Below, one piece after another: positions 60,288 through 64,000 of a stretch of 64,000 nt of DNA. The position numbers and the translations under genes were made by a program. The notes beneath the pieces are model-generated. The model searched no databases. It was not told the DNA's origin and saw nothing but the letters and a program-made list of their open reading frames with translations. This stretch comes from Cichorium intybus (lineage: Eukaryota; Streptophyta; Magnoliopsida; Asterales; Asteraceae), in assembly GCA_023525715.1 (NCBI GenBank), contig CM042016.1, positions 82,666,882-82,730,881 on the forward strand. Direction: 5' to 3'. The number at the start of each line of letters is the position of its first letter. The stretch's first letter is position 1.

Positions 60288-63275
60288 TAGCACGAAGAGC
60301 AGGATGACGAATGGCTAATTGACAGTGCTTGCTCAATGCACATGACAAGAAGATTGGAGTTTCTAAGAGATTATAGAGACGTCAGCTTTGGAGGATATGT
60401 CACATTCGGAAATGACGCAAACGGCATCATCAAAGGCTATGGTGTACTTACAAACGGAAACTTCACCATTCAGAAGGTTGCCTATGTTCTCGGACTTAAA
60501 CACAATCTCATAAGTGTAGGTCAACTGGTCAGTACCGGTCTACAAGTTGAATTCGACAATGAATTTAGCTACATCATGACGGGTAACAGAGACAGATGTC
60601 TAATAAAATTCCCAAGACAACTCAACATGTTTCCTTTGGACATCTCTATGTTTATCGGAAAACCAAGATTATGTCTACTTTCTAAAGCTCACTCTAAAGT
60701 CAGTTGGTTATGGCATCGGAAACTAGCTCATCTCAATTTCCGATACATGAACCAATTGGTAACAGGAGAAATTGTCAGAGGAATGCCACTTCTGAGGTTT
60801 GACAACGAGAACCTATGTGCAGCATGCGCATTAGGCAAGCAAAAGAAGAAACCTCACAAATCAATCACCGACTCAAGCATTACTCGTCCATTAGAACTTC
60901 TTCACATGGATCTCTATGGTCCATCAACTGTTGCTAGTTTAAATCACAAGAAATATATCCTAGTTATCGTGGATGACTACTCCCGATTCACCTGGGTATT
61001 TTTCTTAAGATTAAAATCAGACACATTCTTAGAACTCAGAAACTTTATTACATCAATTGAACTCAAAATTCAACTACCAGTTAGAAGAATCCGAAGTGAT
61101 AATGGAACTGAGTTCAACAATAAACAAATTGAAGAATTTCTAGCAAAAAAAGGAATAGAGCACAACTTCTCAGCACCATATACACCTCAACAAAACGGTG
61201 TAGTAGAAAGAAAAAACAGAACCTTAGGGGAAGCAGCTCGATCAATGCTGACATTTTCAAATCTTCCTCTAACATTCTGGGCAGAAGCAATAGCAACGGC
61301 ATGTTTTGTTCAAAATCGATCCATCATCAACAAACGACTACAAAAGACACCCTATGAAATCTTAAATGGGAGAAAACCCAATGTCAAATTTTTCCATATC
61401 TTTGGCTGCAGATGCTTCATTAAAAACAACAAAGATCACTTGGGAAAATTCGCACCCAAAAGTGATGAAGCAATCTTCATGGGTTACTCCTCAAAGTCAG
61501 TTGCTTATCGAGTTCTAAACAAAAGAACACGAGTCATTGAAGAAAGCTTTGACATAGAATTCGATGATCAGTATCAGTGGAGAAAGAAGAATCAAGATAT
61601 TCTATATGTAATGGAGAACGATATTCCAGTGGGACATCGACCCATTCATACAGTTGAAATTGATTACGACTTACTCTTTGACGCACCATCAACTGCAAAA
61701 GATGCGAAAGTGATCCACTCTCCAGATGCAATTCAGCAAATCATCTCAGCATTAGGACCTTCCACATCATCAGAACCAATGCCATCTGACAATCAAACAG
61801 AATCTCCGATCAACACTTCAGAAGTTGAGGGGGAGCCTTCGCTCCCTTCTCCGAATCATCAGACTAAGAAGGAACCCTCACACACAGCAACCTCTGAGGG
61901 GGAGTCTAGACTCCCTACTCATGTTGATGGGATACCTCAATCCGAAAGGGACCATCAAACTTCAAAAAATACTTTGTCAGCAGATGCCCCACCAGAAGAT
62001 ACTCAATTTCACTCCTCTGATGCCGCTATCAATAATTCACCAGTCTTCATCTTTGAAGCCGATGAAAATACATCAGCTGAAGAATCACAAATAGAAAACA
62101 CATCACCTGAAGACACTCACTTTATTCAAAATGTCACTCCCCCTATTTCTGACCCAACTCTTCTTCCAAGATTACATAAATGGACTCGGAGTCATCCTCC
62201 GAACCAAATCATCGGAGATCCCTCATCCAAAGTTCAGACAAGGTCAAAGAAATCAATTCAAGATGAATGTCATTATGCCGCATACATCATCAAAGTTGAA
62301 CCAAAGACGGTCCTAGATGCTTTAGACGACGACGATTGGATCAGAGCCATGCAAGAAGAACTTTCAGAATTCAAAAGAAACAATGTCTGGGATCTTGTTC
62401 CAAGACCATCAAATCATAGAGTCATCGGTACTAGATGGGTCTTCCGAAACAAACTTGATGACATGGGCACAGTAGTCAGAAACAAAGCTAGATTAGTAGC
62501 AAAAGGATATAGTCAGATTGAAGGACTTGACTATGATGAAACATATGCACCAGTAGCAAGACTAGAAGCCATCCGAAACTTTCTAGCCTATGCTGCACAC
62601 AAAAACATAATTGTACATCAAATGGATGTAAAAAGTGCATTTCTCCAAGGTGATCTTCAAGAAACTGTTTATCTTCAACAACCTCCTGGTTTTGAAGATC
62701 TATCTCGTCCCAACCATGTGTACTGTCTGAATAAAGCAGTATACAGTCTAAAGCAATCACCCAGAGCTTGGTACGAAACATTATCAACCTTTCTAGTATC
62801 ATCAGGATACAGAAGAGGAGTCATAGATCCCACATTCTTTGTTCGATCACATCAAAATCATATCATGATCGTACAAGTCTATGTCGATGATATTATCTTT
62901 GGATCCACAAATCAAGCAATGGTTGATGAATTTGCAAAAATAATGACCGACAAATTTCACATGAGCATGAACAAAGAAATAAACTTCTTCCTAGGTCTAC
63001 AAATTAAACAAACCAAAAGAGGAATCTTCATCCATCAAGAAAAATATACAAATGAACTTCTGAAGAAATTTTCCCTTGAAAATTGCTCCAATGCCAAAGT
63101 TCCGATATCCACCAACCATAAACTCTTTGCAGACCCCGAAGGCAAGCCAGTAGATCATAAGGTGTATCGAGGAATGATAGGATCACTCTTGTACTTAACT
63201 ACAAGTAGACCGACATCATGTTTTCAACTTGTCTATGTGCCAGATATCAAGCTGCTCCGATATTGTCACATCTGA
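60288..63275 (+). pseudogene. Protease-integrase-RT polyprotein of H
   Basis: Frame continuous from after a TAG at 60288 (first Met 60336) to 63275. Protease loop WLIDSACSMHMT: DSG is DSA here (60321-60329). Pre-integrase LWHRKLAHLNF with CAACALGK. Integrase D192 (HMDLYG), D255 (RSDNGTEF), E291 (NGVVERKNRT), spacing D-D35-E. Linker of about 200 residues, Ser/Thr/Pro-rich. RT: VFRNKLDDMGTVVRNKARLV, KSAFLQGDLQETVYL, VYSLKQSPRAWYETL, VQVYVDDIIFGSTN (YVDD at about 849-852). A 1-bp loss at about 63212 shifts TSRPDIMF out of frame, so the last 25 residues are wrong. Confidence 0.9.
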
Positions 63276-63841
63276 CAGCAGTAAAACAAATTTTCAAATA
63301 TCTCAAAGGTACAAAGGCAATGGGACTATGGTACCCAATCGGAGACAACTTCAAACTCCAAGCTTTCACCGATTCGGATCATGCCGGATGCAAATTGGAT
63401 CGGAAGAGCACGTCCGGAGGTTGTCAATTTCTAGGTGGAATATTTGTCAGCTGGTCATCCAAGAAACAAAACTGTGTTGCCCTGTCCTCAGCAGAAGCCG
63501 AATATGTGGCTGCATCTACCTGCTGTTCACAAGTTCTCTGGATGAAGACTCAGCTCATGGATTATGGTTACCGATCTCTTCAGGTTCCTATCTACTGTGA
63601 CTCCAAGAGTGCCATAGCCATTTCTCATAATCCCATTCAGCACTCTATGACGAAGCATATCGATCTTAGATATCATTTCATCAAAGATCAGATCTTAGAA
63701 GGTAACATCGAACTCTACTTCATTCCTACCGATGAACAAGTTGCTGATGTCTTCACAAAAGCCTTAGATTCCACTAAATTCAATAACTTTCTGGATAAAT
63801 TGGGAATGTTAAATCCTGACTCTGACTTCTTTAGAGAATGA
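63218..63841 (+). pseudogene. RNase H of H, out of frame with RT
   Basis: Copia RNase H that removes RNA from the RNA-DNA hybrid: LQAFTDSDHAGCKLDRKSTS, GGIFVSWSSKKQNCVALSSA, EAEYVAASTCCSQVLWMKTQ, YCDSKSAIAISHNPIQHSMT, KHIDLRYHFIKDQI. It ends at TGA 63839. The acidic residues (TDSDHAG, EAEY, CDSKSA) are all kept. Only the upstream frameshift separates it from RT, so this domain is intact on its own. Confidence 0.9.
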
Positions 63842-64000
63842 AATTCAGTTTCTGACTATCACTCACTCTGCAAACACTCAGTTCTGAAAAATCTCTGACT
63901 ATCCTCTCAGAACTTTAAGCCTTCCGACTTCTCCCATAATAGACTCAGAAAAACTCTCTTAATATTTTGAAACACAAGTTGTCACATCTTTCATTTTAGA
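63842..64000 (+). other. Start of the H 3' region
   Basis: CT-rich non-coding sequence after RNase H. No ORF, PPT or LTR edge is visible before the window ends. Confidence 0.5.

Larger units (their letters stand above)
52972..64000 (+). mobile_element. SIRE/Maximus-like copia element H, 3' end outside the window
   Basis: 5' LTR (about 52972-56683, split by a solo LTR), Met-tRNA PBS, long gag with coiled coil, basic linker, protease, integrase, RT and RNase H in copia order. Motif wording (FFLRLKSDTFLELRNF, VYSLKQSPRAWYETL, GSLLYLTTSRP) and the long gag point to the SIRE lineage. Any envelope-like ORF and the 3' LTR lie past 64000. Confidence 0.87.

Overview
The window looks like repeat-dense plant nuclear DNA, probably from a eudicot. 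It holds long LTR retrotransposons with Met-tRNA or Asp-tRNA primer sites, small inverted-repeat transposons and long (TA)n tracts. I see no host gene, rRNA, tRNA or CRISPR. The coding style of the Ty3/gypsy and SIRE-like copia pieces reminds me of Asteraceae repeats, but that is memory and was not searched.

The left 44 kb is one nested cluster, resolved by exact or near-exact 5-bp target-site duplications (TSDs). The oldest layer is a broken Ty3/gypsy element 'F' (minus strand): an RT fragment at 10790-11665, scraps at 33594-33988 and 41644-41682, and a 2.3-kb 5' LTR at 41683-43953. Three copia elements sit in it. 'A' (minus, 1-10789, continuing left of the window) cut the RT. 'B' (minus, 11666-33588, TSD AAAGT) follows. 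'C' (plus, 33989-41638, TSD TAACG/TAAGG) is third. Secondary insertions then hit these. 'G', a Ty3/gypsy chromovirus-like element (plus, 966-9458, TSD CATAC), is in the leader of A. 'N', a gag-protease-only Ty3/gypsy element (minus, 17305-23548, TSD AACCT), is in the gag of B. 'E', a copia relative of B and C (minus, 24266-32100, TSD GTAAC), is in the leader of B. Removing N and E restores B as one continuous copia element.

The middle (44-49.6 kb) has a 1165-bp Mutator-type non-autonomous element (TIRs of about 120 bp, 9-bp TSD) filled with tandem 40-bp hairpins. It is followed by a string of MITE-like foldbacks embedded in (TA)n and (GT)n/(AC)n microsatellites, and a 380-bp ACC-rich tract.

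The right part (49.6-64 kb) has a degraded LTR-like block, then a SIRE/Maximus-like copia element 'H' (plus, from about 52972 past the window end). The 5' LTR of H is split by a 2842-bp solo LTR (53106-55947, TSD CTCTG). H has the best-preserved pol, with one 979-codon frame and a single frameshift before RNase H.

Almost every coding frame is dead. Many stops are C-to-T type (CGA to TGA, CAA/CAG to TAA/TAG, TGG to TAG), as expected for old methylated transposons. The most interesting item is N. It has intact LTRs, PBS and PPT and a gag-protease frame, but no RT, RNase H or integrase. A coiled-coil-like C-terminal segment sits where pol should begin.
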